Origin: CAYSVN01 sp964434585
GTDB lineage: Bacteria; Patescibacteriota; Gracilibacteria; Peribacterales; Peribacteraceae
Assembly (NCBI GenBank): GCA_964434585.1
Contig: CAYSVN010000001.1
Coordinates: 1 to 57,611, forward strand
Length of the DNA: 57,611 nt
Direction of reading: 5' to 3'
In this document: piece by piece, positions 24,001-32,117 of the stretch
Numbering within the stretch: the stretch's first letter is position 1
Layout: the number at the start of each line of letters is the position of its first letter
Translations under genes and position numbers: made by a program
Notes under the pieces: model-generated
What the model was told of the DNA's origin: nothing
Database searches by the model: none
Seen by the model: only the letters and a program-made list of their open reading frames with translations

Positions 24001-25712
24001 CAAATCAAATTATGGGAGACGTTATAACAGATGCGGATTGGGATATTATTAAATCCGCCCATGCAGAAACAGACATTGTAAAGAAGTCTGCAAAACTAAA
24101 AGCTCTTGAGCACTCAGTTGCAGATTTACCGCTTAAAGATGAAGCGCGTATTACGAAGCGCAATAATATTAGAAAATTAATGCGCACAGGGATAACAGGG
24201 GAAGTTGCGTTAGATGCTATGATACAACCCAGTACCGTCGATGAGCTTGCAGATGTTCTTAAAGGTTTAAGCCCAAAACATTGGGCACCAAAAATTACTA
24301 CTTACCTTAAGCGTTATCCTGGTCAATTAAATAGTGTTGGCAACATGCTTGATGATACTAGCGTCGTTACTGCAGCTAAACAGGCCGATGGAGTGGCTGA
24401 GTTATCAAGAATCCGATCTGCAGCTGTGCAAACATCACAACTACTAAGGAGAGGGTTTGGTCATGCAATTACAAAAGGTCTCCCTGTCGCCGGGTTTATA
24501 CTTGAAGCTTTTTTAATTCGTAGTACATATAATCAATTGCAAGCCGCAGAGAAACAAGGTGATGGAGCACAAATAGAACTTTTAAAAAGCAAACTTGATA
24601 CTGATGTGCAGGCATTTTCAAGCGAGGTAGTTCTGAGTGGATTTATGTATAGAGCTTCTCAATTAGGACAGCTTGGAGTAAAAACAACAATAGTCGGTGC
24701 TCTAGCTTTAACGGCTGGTCATTTAACAAAAGATGCTCTTTATACTTACGCAGATGAGATAAATAATATGACATATGACCGCTATCGTTCAGAGCGACCA
24801 GACCAAAACCTTCAAACAATAAAAGGTGCTACATTTGCAGCGCTCGTTGACCCAGAAGGTGTACAAAAATATGCCGAGTCAGCTGCTCTAGATGCTTACA
24901 TCGAAAATCTAAACTTAGCGCAGCTCAATGAATTAGACATGCTCTATGGAAGGGAAACATTGGCCTTTAAATTAGCAAAAAGTGAGCATAAATCATACGA
25001 AGAAATATTGAATAGTCAAAACTTACCAAGAGTACTTAAAGAAGAAAAAGAAAGCTTTATAAAAAGAGCAATTGCTGAATTCGTGCAATATAGTGAAGGG
25101 AAAGATCTAGAATGGGGAGAGCGCCTTGAGCAAGCAGTGGCTTACGCAGAACTTAAGCACAAGGAACGTCGTTTAAAATCATTATATGGAGAGAAGGCCT
25201 GGCAGCAGTCTATTGATGGCATGCCTACGCTTCAGGGGGGATTAGATCAATACCCAGTAAAAACAATGACTCCTGACGAAGTATTAACCAATGGTGGTTA
25301 TAACACTCAACTACTTGAGGCTTATAAATATGATCAGGCGGTACAATGGCTTACGGAATTTGAACTTGAAGTTGCAAATTTAAAGACAATTGATAATCAA
25401 CAAGACAGAAGCTTTGCAGAAATAGGTGTCAAAGCGAGGCTATTTACACTGTTCGCTAATGTATTTTTTATACATGATTATCATGTATACCTTTCCAAGG
25501 CACCCAATGGAGAACGTCATATTTATAAGCAAGCAAGCTTTGGACCAGAAGCACATAGGCAATTTGAATCTTTTCTTAAAGAATTAAGTGGTAAAGAACA
25601 TATCGCAAATCGTGTTAAGGCTGTATTAAATTTACAAAATTCTCTGCGAGAAGCCTTTAATCCTGGCAACATAATACTACAAAAAGGTAAAAGTAATTAT
25701 TTTGGAGACTAA
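21099..25712 (+). CDS. Giant 1537-residue helical protein with membrane segments
   Basis: Not recognised. The N-terminal 620 residues are charged and largely helical with no signal peptide. A clear membrane helix (LPIALFVLIAGGIVLF) sits near residues 627-642. Long Lys/Glu-rich helical or coiled-coil regions follow. Two weaker hydrophobic segments lie near 1125-1140 and 1195-1207. It is over 90% of its operon by length. It could be a cell-envelope scaffold or contact protein, but no enzymatic motif is visible and function is not assignable. Confidence 0.75.
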   Translation: MADSGEIPQDYDSLERKQPTAPVVQPAGEAELPQHGDLLRQLQQTIEAKNVKLIDKELFEALALLAAYKEDWKEVEELLRIDNFPSPTNEGRKQPNFTVDNRSLVELHKKLQQFLRLARYKHLGRDVGPAYNKRTLTQIQNTTLKRVAQFLEARNTYVEKYCNADVYIFNEMLKGYLDNEVIQKNANEELKKFLVTNYTLAQELGLPDIPSKYINEDVLQRITERDVRVMKIIENCMRIDKNKEGEIEAFEVDKNKIKQYLESLQLEADQQQIDALFFIVKVLIDEENHEQLYQVSDSLRIPFEDITITQAAPYLNEKMEILDEHLGGAFEKIRGAVSKPVLKRYMEDGISLPKLPKLSESFKKLKFENLPADVKLELTKDIRAALENKLNDNIPDGFNTIDDDKLVAEIGNVLSYMKGNNTTLLSTTDRTVGEEENKRTLEGKPSSFSAREYSIMQALKEYISSEVSSEAVINSLLIYNRDETVQKKMVETITDMLTDSSDSLSHDEALQLLFRLKLSERGTGKPQSSPLLLMEGLRLLQSQDSVLVDDRKQGQITIQAAGEIHIAHEFMMMIARTAASGKLEIPDGIEVSDEMMDFLTYQVGLGVEQYKEEETTLLETIKKYKLPIALFVLIAGGIVLFRPGKRATEFAIQVNRAKMQNFTRGTLAEFKKAYPKLAQQFSDDEIKATRRIAREVLHDYNQLETLNFQRRGALIRTFNRIKQQQAFDMVELVKTLKNIRNPRSIIEKMANKAFLITDSDPALVARLVNKTVGSREELTSIMKQAGYADEVIKDAIHELGATNISHFERQEKLFAEAEELMKRTTNVSTLDDATRAAEIESLKADFKKLSTNLENAAAEINPAFKEKFIKHLQQEYPHLPQGSMSSVDEVVEGAISAAPRITHIEQLSNIDAFKNRLTYILEELDEINAMKTGKIARLREFNKNTVRPFMKELAVFEVDHPTVRRTLANQIMGDVITDADWDIIKSAHAETDIVKKSAKLKALEHSVADLPLKDEARITKRNNIRKLMRTGITGEVALDAMIQPSTVDELADVLKGLSPKHWAPKITTYLKRYPGQLNSVGNMLDDTSVVTAAKQADGVAELSRIRSAAVQTSQLLRRGFGHAITKGLPVAGFILEAFLIRSTYNQLQAAEKQGDGAQIELLKSKLDTDVQAFSSEVVLSGFMYRASQLGQLGVKTTIVGALALTAGHLTKDALYTYADEINNMTYDRYRSERPDQNLQTIKGATFAALVDPEGVQKYAESAALDAYIENLNLAQLNELDMLYGRETLAFKLAKSEHKSYEEILNSQNLPRVLKEEKESFIKRAIAEFVQYSEGKDLEWGERLEQAVAYAELKHKERRLKSLYGEKAWQQSIDGMPTLQGGLDQYPVKTMTPDEVLTNGGYNTQLLEAYKYDQAVQWLTEFELEVANLKTIDNQQDRSFAEIGVKARLFTLFANVFFIHDYHVYLSKAPNGERHIYKQASFGPEAHRQFESFLKELSGKEHIANRVKAVLNLQNSLREAFNPGNIILQKGKSNYFGD

Positions 25713-25783
25713 GAATCTTTGTAAATATTTCAGAAATAGTTTTTCTTGAACACATTTTAGCGACGTAACCACAAATTTAACGT

Positions 25784-25812
25784 TGACTGGCTATGCAAGT
25801 ATCTTTAAAGTA
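25784..25812 (+). promoter_or_regulatory. Predicted promoter of the ribosomal-protein operon
   Basis: TTGACT (25784-25789), a 17-nt spacer and TAAAGT (25807-25812). It leaves a leader of about 70 nt before rplC that is rich in C and T and has no clear Shine-Dalgarno site. Confidence 0.5.
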
Positions 25813-25890
25813 CCTCCACTTTGAATGATTTTGAGCGAATAAAACCGTACTCCTTATCACTCATTTGTCTCTACTTATTGCCCCTTTCCG

Positions 25891-26487
25891 ATGTCAGGAC
25901 TTATCGCTACTAAACTCGGCATGTCTCGTATCTTCTCTGAAGAGGGAAAAGCTACACCTGTAACTTACCTTCAGGTAGAGCCAAATATGACCGTACGTCT
26001 TAAGACAGAAGAAAAAGATGGCTACAACGCTATTGTTCTTGGTTGTAATGCAAAGACACGTAAGCACCGTAACGGTAATGAAGTTACTAAGTACCGCACA
26101 CAACGTGAATGGAAAGTAGAAAGCCTAGAAGGATGTAAAGCTGGTAACATGATGGACGTAACCGCCATTCCAGATGAAGCAAAAGTAACCGTAACCGGAA
26201 TTTCAAAGGGTCGTGGTTTCCAGGGTGTTATTAAACGTCACGGTTTCTCTCGTGGTCCTGAAACTCATGGTTCTCACCACCACCGTCGCCCAGGTTCTGT
26301 AGGTATGTGTGAATTTCCTGGTCGTGTATTAAAAGGAAAGAAAATGCCAGGACATATGGGTAACGTACAAGTAACATTGCAACACCGCCCAGTAATGCTT
26401 GTTGATAAAGAAAAAAATATTTTTGCCGTTAAAGGCGCAGTACCAGGACCAAATGGTCGTACTGTATTCGTTACCATTGAAGACTAA
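25891..26487 (+). CDS. rplC: Large ribosomal subunit protein uL3
   Basis: A 198-residue L3, an early assembly protein near the peptidyl-transferase centre. The start MSGLIATKLGMSRIF and the L3 signature GFSRGPETHGSHHHRRPGSVG (about 117-137) are clear. It is first in the operon; rpsJ, which usually precedes it, is absent. Its stop overlaps the rplD start by one base (TAATG). Confidence 0.97.
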   Translation: MSGLIATKLGMSRIFSEEGKATPVTYLQVEPNMTVRLKTEEKDGYNAIVLGCNAKTRKHRNGNEVTKYRTQREWKVESLEGCKAGNMMDVTAIPDEAKVTVTGISKGRGFQGVIKRHGFSRGPETHGSHHHRRPGSVGMCEFPGRVLKGKKMPGHMGNVQVTLQHRPVMLVDKEKNIFAVKGAVPGPNGRTVFVTIED

Positions 26488-27116
26488 TGAAAGTTGATAT
26501 GTATACAGCAACCGGCACAAAGAAAGGTTCTATGGACTTGCCTGCTGCTATGTTCGATGTAGAAATTAATGAAGGCCTAATGCACCAAGCATTAGTACGT
26601 CAACAATCAAACCGTCGCCAAGCAATTGCACACAGCAAAAGCCGTGGCGAAGTAAGTGGTTCGACTCGTAAGCTTTACAAGCAAAAAGGAACAGGTAACG
26701 CTCGTCGTGGTCAAATCCGCTCAAGTGTCGTTCGTGGTGGTCACAAAGCTTTTGGTCCACGCAATAACGCAAACTACATTAAAGACATGCCAAAGAAAAT
26801 GCGTCGTAATGCACTTAAAAGCTGCCTTAGTTACCAAGCAAAAGCTGGTAAAATTCTTGGCCTAGAAGGTTACACAGATACTATTTCTACAAAAGCATTC
26901 CACCAACTACTAGAAAAACTTCCAGTAGATATTGGTCGTCACATTTTATTTGTACTTCCAGAAGAACATAGAGCTCTTAAGCTTTCTGCTGCAAATGTTG
27001 AAAATGTAAAATCTGTACACGTACAATATTTAAATCCAGAAGATATTTTAAAAGCTCGTCACCTTATTTTTGTAGGAGACGCTGCTAAAAAATCTGCCGA
27101 CATCTTTGCATCATGA
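26487..27116 (+). CDS. rplD: Large ribosomal subunit protein uL4
   Basis: A 209-residue L4, which lines part of the exit tunnel. HQALVRQQSNRRQAIAHSKS and the tunnel-loop region RKLYKQKGTGNARRGQIRS (about 60-80) are conserved. It is coupled to rplC by TAATG and to rplW by an ATGA overlap. Confidence 0.97.
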   Translation: MKVDMYTATGTKKGSMDLPAAMFDVEINEGLMHQALVRQQSNRRQAIAHSKSRGEVSGSTRKLYKQKGTGNARRGQIRSSVVRGGHKAFGPRNNANYIKDMPKKMRRNALKSCLSYQAKAGKILGLEGYTDTISTKAFHQLLEKLPVDIGRHILFVLPEEHRALKLSAANVENVKSVHVQYLNPEDILKARHLIFVGDAAKKSADIFAS

Positions 27117-27418
27117 TTACCAATAAACGTATTATCATCGGCCAAGTTACCACTGAAAAAAGTGAAGCCCTTAAAAAAAATACTAATCCAGTATTTACAT
27201 TAAAGGTTCACCCTAAAGCAACAAAAGTAGATGTAAAACGTGAACTTAAACAACGTTATGACCTAGAACCAACTTCTGTTCGCATGACTAAAATTGTTAA
27301 AAAAACTCGTGTTGCAGGCCGTGGAAAAGAAATTAACAAACGTAACGCTGGTAAAAAAGCCGTTATTACCCTAAATCCTGGTGAAAAATTAGATCTTACC
27401 GCTGTTAAAAAACGATGA
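27113..27418 (+). CDS. rplW: Large ribosomal subunit protein uL23
   Basis: A 101-residue L23 from the exit-tunnel rim, the docking site for SRP and trigger factor. TEKSEALKKNTNPVFTLKV and ATKVDVKRELKQRYDLEP fit the family. It overlaps both rplD and rplB by four bases (ATGA). It ends in TGA, showing that TGA is a stop in this genome. Confidence 0.96.
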   Translation: MITNKRIIIGQVTTEKSEALKKNTNPVFTLKVHPKATKVDVKRELKQRYDLEPTSVRMTKIVKKTRVAGRGKEINKRNAGKKAVITLNPGEKLDLTAVKKR

Positions 27419-28257
27419 TTAAAACTTTAAAACCAACTACACCGGCTCGTCGACAAATGACTATTGCAGATTTCTCTAATCTGTCAAAAGTAAAACCTGA
27501 AAAGCGTCTTACAAAAGGTAAAAAACGTATTTCTGGACGTGGAAACAATGGTCGGCTAACTGTTCGTCACCGTGGTGGGGGACACAAGCGTCGCTACCGT
27601 ATGATTGATTTTAAGCGTACTGATAAAATGGGTGTACCAGGTAAAGTTGCCACTCTAGAATACGATCCAAACCGAACTTCTCGTATTGCACTTGTGCACT
27701 ATGCTGATGGTGATAAGCGTTATATTGTTGCTGCAAAAGGAATGAAAGTAGACGATACAGTTGTTTGTAGCGAACGTACAAAGGTAAAAATTGGTAATCG
27801 TATGCAGTTGGAATTCATTCCAATGGGTTACAAAATTTACAACCTAGAACTAAAACCAAATAAAGGTGGATGTATTGTGCGTAGCGCAGGTACTTCTGCA
27901 ACCCTCGTTGGTTTCGATGACCGTTATGCAATTGTGCAACTACCAAGTGGTGAAATGCGCCGTATTCTTAAAGAGTGTTACGCAACTGTTGGTACCGTTG
28001 GAAATGAGGACCACAGCCTTATCACCATTGGTAAAGCAGGTCGTATGCGCTGGATGGGACGTCGTCCTCAAGTTCTTGGTAAATCAATGAACGCTGTAGA
28101 CCACCCACATGGTGGTGGTGAAGGACACAGTCCAATTGGTATGAAAGCACCAAAAACAAAATGGGGTAAAAAAGCCCTTGGTGTTAAATCTCGTTCACTT
28201 AAAAAATATTCTGACCCCCTTATTATTCGTCGACGTACTAAAAAGCGTCGTAAGTAG
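27415..28257 (+). CDS. rplB: Large ribosomal subunit protein uL2
   Basis: A 280-residue L2, required for subunit joining and peptidyl transfer. GRGNNGRLTVRHRGGGHKRRYR (about 43-64) and the C-terminal signature MNAVDHPHGGGEGHSPIG (about 224-241) with its key His are intact. It ends in TAG and is spaced 11 bases from rpsS. Confidence 0.98.
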   Translation: MIKTLKPTTPARRQMTIADFSNLSKVKPEKRLTKGKKRISGRGNNGRLTVRHRGGGHKRRYRMIDFKRTDKMGVPGKVATLEYDPNRTSRIALVHYADGDKRYIVAAKGMKVDDTVVCSERTKVKIGNRMQLEFIPMGYKIYNLELKPNKGGCIVRSAGTSATLVGFDDRYAIVQLPSGEMRRILKECYATVGTVGNEDHSLITIGKAGRMRWMGRRPQVLGKSMNAVDHPHGGGEGHSPIGMKAPKTKWGKKALGVKSRSLKKYSDPLIIRRRTKKRRK

Positions 28258-28268
28258 TAACCTCTCTT

Positions 28269-28538
28269 ATGTCTAGATCTCTAAAAAAAGGCCCATTCGT
28301 AGACCCAAAGCTACTCAAAAAAGTCATGAAAATGATTGAAGCTGGTGATAAAAAAATCATCAAAACTTGGGCGCGTCGTAGTGATATTCCACCTGAATTT
28401 GTAGGATTCACCTTCGCAGTCCATAACGGTAGAGAATTTCTACCAGTCTACGTTACCGAGCAAATGGTGGGTCATAAACTTGGTGAATTCTCTTGGACTC
28501 ATAAATTTAAAGGCCACGGTGGTAAATTGGCCAAATAA
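28269..28538 (+). CDS. rpsS: Small ribosomal subunit protein uS19
   Basis: An 89-residue S19 of the 30S head. MSRSLKKGPFVDPKLL and HNGREFLPVYVTEQMVGHKLGEFSWT are diagnostic. The start is preceded by CCTCTCTT, a pyrimidine run in place of a Shine-Dalgarno site; the same run precedes rplV. Confidence 0.97.
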   Translation: MSRSLKKGPFVDPKLLKKVMKMIEAGDKKIIKTWARRSDIPPEFVGFTFAVHNGREFLPVYVTEQMVGHKLGEFSWTHKFKGHGGKLAK

Positions 28539-28549
28539 CCTCTCTTATT

Positions 28550-28876
28550 ATGTTTGCATCTCTACGTTCTGTCCGCATCGCGCCTAAAAAAGCCAACCTC
28601 ATTGCTGAGATTGTGCGCGGTAAAACTGTGCGCGAAGCGCTTGCAGATTTAGAACTTGTTAATAAAAAAGGTGCTCGTATTCTACACGGCCTTATTAAGT
28701 CTGCTGCAGCGAATGCAACCAATAACGAAAAACAAAATGTCGATGATCTTTACATTAAAGAATTAATCGTTAATAAAGCACAAAATATGAGTCGCGGTAT
28801 TCCAATGGCTCGTGGACGTATGCGTCGTATTCGCAAATTTTTTAGTCACATTTCTGTACGCTTCGGCGTTAAATAA
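28550..28876 (+). CDS. rplV: Large ribosomal subunit protein uL22
   Basis: A 108-residue L22, whose beta hairpin reaches into the exit tunnel. LRSVRIAPKKANLIAEIVRGKTV opens it, and the hairpin MSRGIPMARGRMRRIRKFFSHISV lies near the C-terminus. Length is normal. No Shine-Dalgarno; CCTCTCTTATT precedes the ATG. Confidence 0.97.
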   Translation: MFASLRSVRIAPKKANLIAEIVRGKTVREALADLELVNKKGARILHGLIKSAAANATNNEKQNVDDLYIKELIVNKAQNMSRGIPMARGRMRRIRKFFSHISVRFGVK

Positions 28877-28881
28877 ATCTT

Positions 28882-29544
28882 ATGGGTCAAAAAGTAAATC
28901 CTAACGGCTTCCGTATTGGAATCACCAACACCTGGTCGAGCTCTTGGTTCGCCTCTGGTAAAAAATTCCAACAATTCTTTTTACAAGATGTAAAAATTCG
29001 TCGTTATATCCGTGAGCGTTTACCAGATGCTGGTATCTCTAAAATTGCTATCGACCGTAGTAAAAATGTTTCTGTTACTATTCATAGTGCAAAGCCTGGT
29101 GTGATTATTGGTAAGCAAGGAGCTTCAATTGAACTCCTTAAAGGTGATCTTAATAAAAAATTCCCAGGTAACTTTGATGTTAATATTCAAGAAGTACGTA
29201 ACCCAGATGGTGATGCAGAAGTAATTGCAGAACTAATTCAAGGACAGCTGCAACGCCGTATGCCGTTTAGGCGTGCTGCTAAAATGGCTATTGAAAAAGC
29301 AATGCAATCTGGAGTAACTGGAATCAAAGTAACGATTGCTGGTCGTCTTAACGGAGCAGAAATTGCTCGTAGCGAACAGTTTAAAGATGGTAATATTCCA
29401 CTTCAAACTCTTCGTGCAGATGTAACCATGGCACGTCGTACTGCTCAAACTACTTATGGTAGCCTTGGTATTAAAGTTTGGATTTACAATGGTCTTGTCT
29501 TTAAGAAAATTCAACAAGTACAAAGTTCTTCTCTCCACTCTTAA
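28882..29544 (+). CDS. rpsC: Small ribosomal subunit protein uS3
   Basis: A 220-residue S3, with MGQKVNPNGFRIGITNTW at the start. The KH domain carries HSAKPGVIIGKQGASIELLK (about 73-92). The C-terminal domain includes GRLNGAEIARSEQFKDGNIPLQTLRADV (about 154-181). It helps unwind mRNA at the entry channel. Confidence 0.98.
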   Translation: MGQKVNPNGFRIGITNTWSSSWFASGKKFQQFFLQDVKIRRYIRERLPDAGISKIAIDRSKNVSVTIHSAKPGVIIGKQGASIELLKGDLNKKFPGNFDVNIQEVRNPDGDAEVIAELIQGQLQRRMPFRRAAKMAIEKAMQSGVTGIKVTIAGRLNGAEIARSEQFKDGNIPLQTLRADVTMARRTAQTTYGSLGIKVWIYNGLVFKKIQQVQSSSLHS

Positions 29545-29546
29545 TC

Positions 29547-29975
29547 ATGTTAGAACCTAAAAAAAGAAAATTTCGGAAAAACTTTAGACTACGAGGCGCC
29601 TTCAAGCGCAAGAAAGCAACTAAAGGACACACACTTGCCTTTGGTTCAATTGGTCTTAAAGCTATCTCAGGTGGAGAATTAACATCTCGTCAAATTGAAT
29701 CTGCTCGTCGCGCAATGACTCGTAGTGTAGCTCGTAGTGGTAAAATTTGGATTCGTCCTTTCCCACACATTCCTGTTACTAAGAAAGCTGCTGAAGTACC
29801 GATGGGATCTGGTAAAGGTGCTATTGAATACTACTGTGCTATTATTCGTCCAGGAACAATGTTATTTGAAATGGCTGGACTAGACCATCAATCTGCACGC
29901 GAAGCTCTTCGCCTTGCAAGTCACAAACTTCCTTTTAAAACTAAGATTATTGAACGTATTTCCCACACCGCTTAA
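29547..29975 (+). CDS. rplP: Large ribosomal subunit protein uL16
   Basis: A 142-residue L16 near the A site. The N-terminus MLEPKKRKFRKNFRLRG, the middle AFGSIGLKAISGGELTSRQIESARRAMTR and RPFPHIPVTKKAAEVPMGSGKG are typical. It starts two bases after the rpsC stop. Confidence 0.97.
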   Translation: MLEPKKRKFRKNFRLRGAFKRKKATKGHTLAFGSIGLKAISGGELTSRQIESARRAMTRSVARSGKIWIRPFPHIPVTKKAAEVPMGSGKGAIEYYCAIIRPGTMLFEMAGLDHQSAREALRLASHKLPFKTKIIERISHTA

Positions 29976-29977
29976 TT

Positions 29978-30190
29978 ATGGCTAAACAATTAAAAGATTG
30001 GCGCGCAATGGACATAGCTTCATTAATAGAAGAAGTTACAAAACTTCGCGACCAACTAACAACTATTAAATTAAATATTGATCTTGGAAAAGAGAAAGAT
30101 ACCGCTAAACGAAAGCGTTTACGACGTCATCTCGCCCAAGTGAATACTATATTGAGTCATAAACAACAAGAACTGGCGCTTTCTGCTTGA
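29978..30190 (+). CDS. rpmC: Large ribosomal subunit protein uL29
   Basis: A 70-residue two-helix L29. DIASLIEEVTKLRDQLTTIKLNIDLGKEKDTAKRKRLRRHLAQVNTIL fits the family, although the usual ELR..L..LR spacing is diverged. Position between rplP and rpsQ confirms it. A 57-base gap follows it, ending in a pyrimidine-rich run before rpsQ. Confidence 0.93.
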   Translation: MAKQLKDWRAMDIASLIEEVTKLRDQLTTIKLNIDLGKEKDTAKRKRLRRHLAQVNTILSHKQQELALSA

Positions 30191-30247
30191 TATCAGAACT
30201 AAGCTCCACTAAACTCTCCTCCCTTACTTCCTTTTTATTTCCTTATT

Positions 30248-30493
30248 ATGCGCACCAAGCGCGGAATTATTACATCGGCAAAAATGCAAGATACCGTTAC
30301 GGTAACTGTAGATACATCTAAATTGCATAAGCTTTATAAAAAACGTTATAAGCAAAGTAAAAACTTTCTAGCCGACAGTAAAGGGTTCGAAGGTCTTAAA
30401 GAAGGAGATGAAGTAGAAATTACAGAATGTAAACCACTTTCAAAAAGAAAACGATTCAAAGTAACAGAGCTTATTACCGTAGCTAACTCATGA
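30248..30493 (+). CDS. rpsQ: Small ribosomal subunit protein uS17
   Basis: An 81-residue S17 OB-fold protein that binds 16S rRNA early in assembly. RGIITSAKMQDTVTVTV and the end GDEVEITECKPLSKRKRFKVTELI are diagnostic. It overlaps rplN by four bases (ATGA). Confidence 0.96.
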   Translation: MRTKRGIITSAKMQDTVTVTVDTSKLHKLYKKRYKQSKNFLADSKGFEGLKEGDEVEITECKPLSKRKRFKVTELITVANS

Positions 30494-30858
30494 TCCAATC
30501 TCAAACCATCCTTAATGTGGCAGATAATACAGGCGCGAAAAGCGTAATGTGTATCGTTGTACTTGGCGGCTCAAAACGTCGTTATGCTCGAGTTGGTGAT
30601 ATTATCACTGTAGCTGTTAAGTCAGCTGCTCCTCGTGGTAATGTTAAGCGTAAGTCAGTAGAAAAAGCAGTAGTAGTTCGTACAAAAACTGCCACTAAGC
30701 GTACTGACGGTAGTGCTATTCGTTTTGATGACAACGCATGCGTGCTAATTGACGCCTCTGGTCAACCAAAAGGCACTCGTGTTTTTGGACCAGTAGCTCG
30801 TGAATTACGTGGACGTGGTTACCAAAAAATTATTTCTCTTGCCCCTGATGTATTATGA
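30490..30858 (+). CDS. rplN: Large ribosomal subunit protein uL14
   Basis: A 122-residue L14, one of the most conserved ribosomal proteins. MIQSQTILNVADNTGAKSVMCI opens it, and RVFGPVARELRGRGYQKIISLAPDVL closes it. It lies at the subunit interface. It overlaps rplX by four bases. Confidence 0.98.
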   Translation: MIQSQTILNVADNTGAKSVMCIVVLGGSKRRYARVGDIITVAVKSAAPRGNVKRKSVEKAVVVRTKTATKRTDGSAIRFDDNACVLIDASGQPKGTRVFGPVARELRGRGYQKIISLAPDVL

Positions 30859-31406
30859 AGATAAGAGCAGGCGATAGCGTCGTAGTTACCACTGGCAAAG
30901 ACAAAGGAAAGACAGGACAAATTTTAAAAGTATTACCTTTAAAAGACCGTGTAGTTGTAGCTGGTATTAATATGCGTAAGCGTCATATGCCTAAGCGTGC
31001 AAACCAAGCAGGTCAAATCATTACCTACGAAGCAAGCATTCATAGTAGTAATGTTATGATCATTGATCCTAAAACAAAAAAACCTTCACGTATTGGTACA
31101 AAAATTGATGACAAAGGTCGTCGTCAACGTATTGCGAAAAAGAGTGGAACAGTTCTTACAAACTCTAAGCCAAAAGCTGCAACAACAGAGGTAAAAAATG
31201 CAGATAGTGAAAGTAAAGAAAAGAAAGGAGCAGCAAAAGCAAAGACAACAACAGCAGCTAAAAAAACAACAACAAAAAAAACTGCACCAAAATCTAAAGA
31301 AAAAACTACCGCTGAGACATCTGCAAGTAAACCAGATGCAAAACCATTCTGGAAACGCATTGGTGGCTTTGGAAGCAGCGAAACTGACGAAGATTCCTCT
31401 GAATAA
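30855..31406 (+). CDS. rplX: Large ribosomal subunit protein uL24 with a long basic tail
   Basis: The first ~100 residues are a normal L24 with its KOW motif (IRAGDSVVVTTGKDKGKTGQILKVL), an assembly initiator near the tunnel exit. Residues ~105-183 are an added low-complexity tail rich in Lys, Ala and Thr (AAKKTTTKKTAPKSKEKTT), ending in FWKRIGGFGSSETDEDSSE. Typical L24 is about 100-110 residues. The frame is continuous, so the tail appears real. Confidence 0.95.
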   Translation: MKIRAGDSVVVTTGKDKGKTGQILKVLPLKDRVVVAGINMRKRHMPKRANQAGQIITYEASIHSSNVMIIDPKTKKPSRIGTKIDDKGRRQRIAKKSGTVLTNSKPKAATTEVKNADSESKEKKGAAKAKTTTAAKKTTTKKTAPKSKEKTTAETSASKPDAKPFWKRIGGFGSSETDEDSSE

Positions 31407-31408
31407 TC

Positions 31409-32113
31409 ATGCCAACTATTACCCCTCTACGCGATCGGCTTTCCACTGACATCTTAGCAGAGCTAAAGAAAAGTCTTGGTGAACGTAATATCAACGCCTA
31501 TCCAAAGGTAGAGAAGATTGTTATTGCTACAGGTATTAACAAAACAAAACAAGACAGCAAAGAACTCTACGATTATATCGTAGATTCAATTGAAAAAATT
31601 ACTGGACAACGTCCAGTACTTACAAAAGCAAAAAAAGCTGTTTCAAACTTTAAAACTCGCGAAGGAAACGTAGTGGGAGCAATGGTAACCCTACGTGGAG
31701 ATCGCATGATTGATTTTCTTGATCGCTTCATTCAATACGTTTTACCACGTGTACGCGACTTCCGCGGACTAAAATCGAAGTTAGACGGTCAAGGTAATTA
31801 CTCTATTGGGCTTACAGATCACACTGTATTTCCAGAGTTACCACCAGCAAATGCTAAGCAAATATTTGGATTACAAATCCAGATTGTAACCACTACCAAT
31901 AGCGACGTAGAGGCAAAAGCATTACTAGATGCAATGAATATGCCTTTCCGTAAAAAGAAAGAAGAAGTAAAAACAGAAACAGCTAAACCAGAACCTAAAA
32001 AAGAAGTTGCAGAAACTGTAGAGACTAAAGAGATTGCTTCATCTGAAGAAACTCCTGAAACTCCTGAGGTAACTGAAACTCCTGAAACTGATAATTCCGA
32101 TACCCCTTCTTAA
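31409..32113 (+). CDS. rplE: Large ribosomal subunit protein uL5 with a long acidic tail
   Basis: Residues 1-180 are a normal L5 of the central protuberance, which contacts 5S rRNA and P-site tRNA (KVEKIVIATGINKTKQDSK, VGAMVTLRGDRMIDFLDRF, FRGLKSKLDGQGNYSIGLTDH). Residues ~185-234 are a Glu/Thr/Pro-rich acidic tail. Adjacent rplX carries a basic tail. Typical L5 is about 180 residues. Confidence 0.96.
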   Translation: MPTITPLRDRLSTDILAELKKSLGERNINAYPKVEKIVIATGINKTKQDSKELYDYIVDSIEKITGQRPVLTKAKKAVSNFKTREGNVVGAMVTLRGDRMIDFLDRFIQYVLPRVRDFRGLKSKLDGQGNYSIGLTDHTVFPELPPANAKQIFGLQIQIVTTTNSDVEAKALLDAMNMPFRKKKEEVKTETAKPEPKKEVAETVETKEIASSEETPETPEVTETPETDNSDTPS

Positions 32114-32117
32114 TCCC

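Noticed and set aside
27113..27418. TGA recoded as glycine (as in some CPR lineages)
   Set aside because: TGA is used as a normal stop in overlapping ribosomal genes (rplW, rpsQ, rplN), and no conserved gene needs TGA read as Gly.
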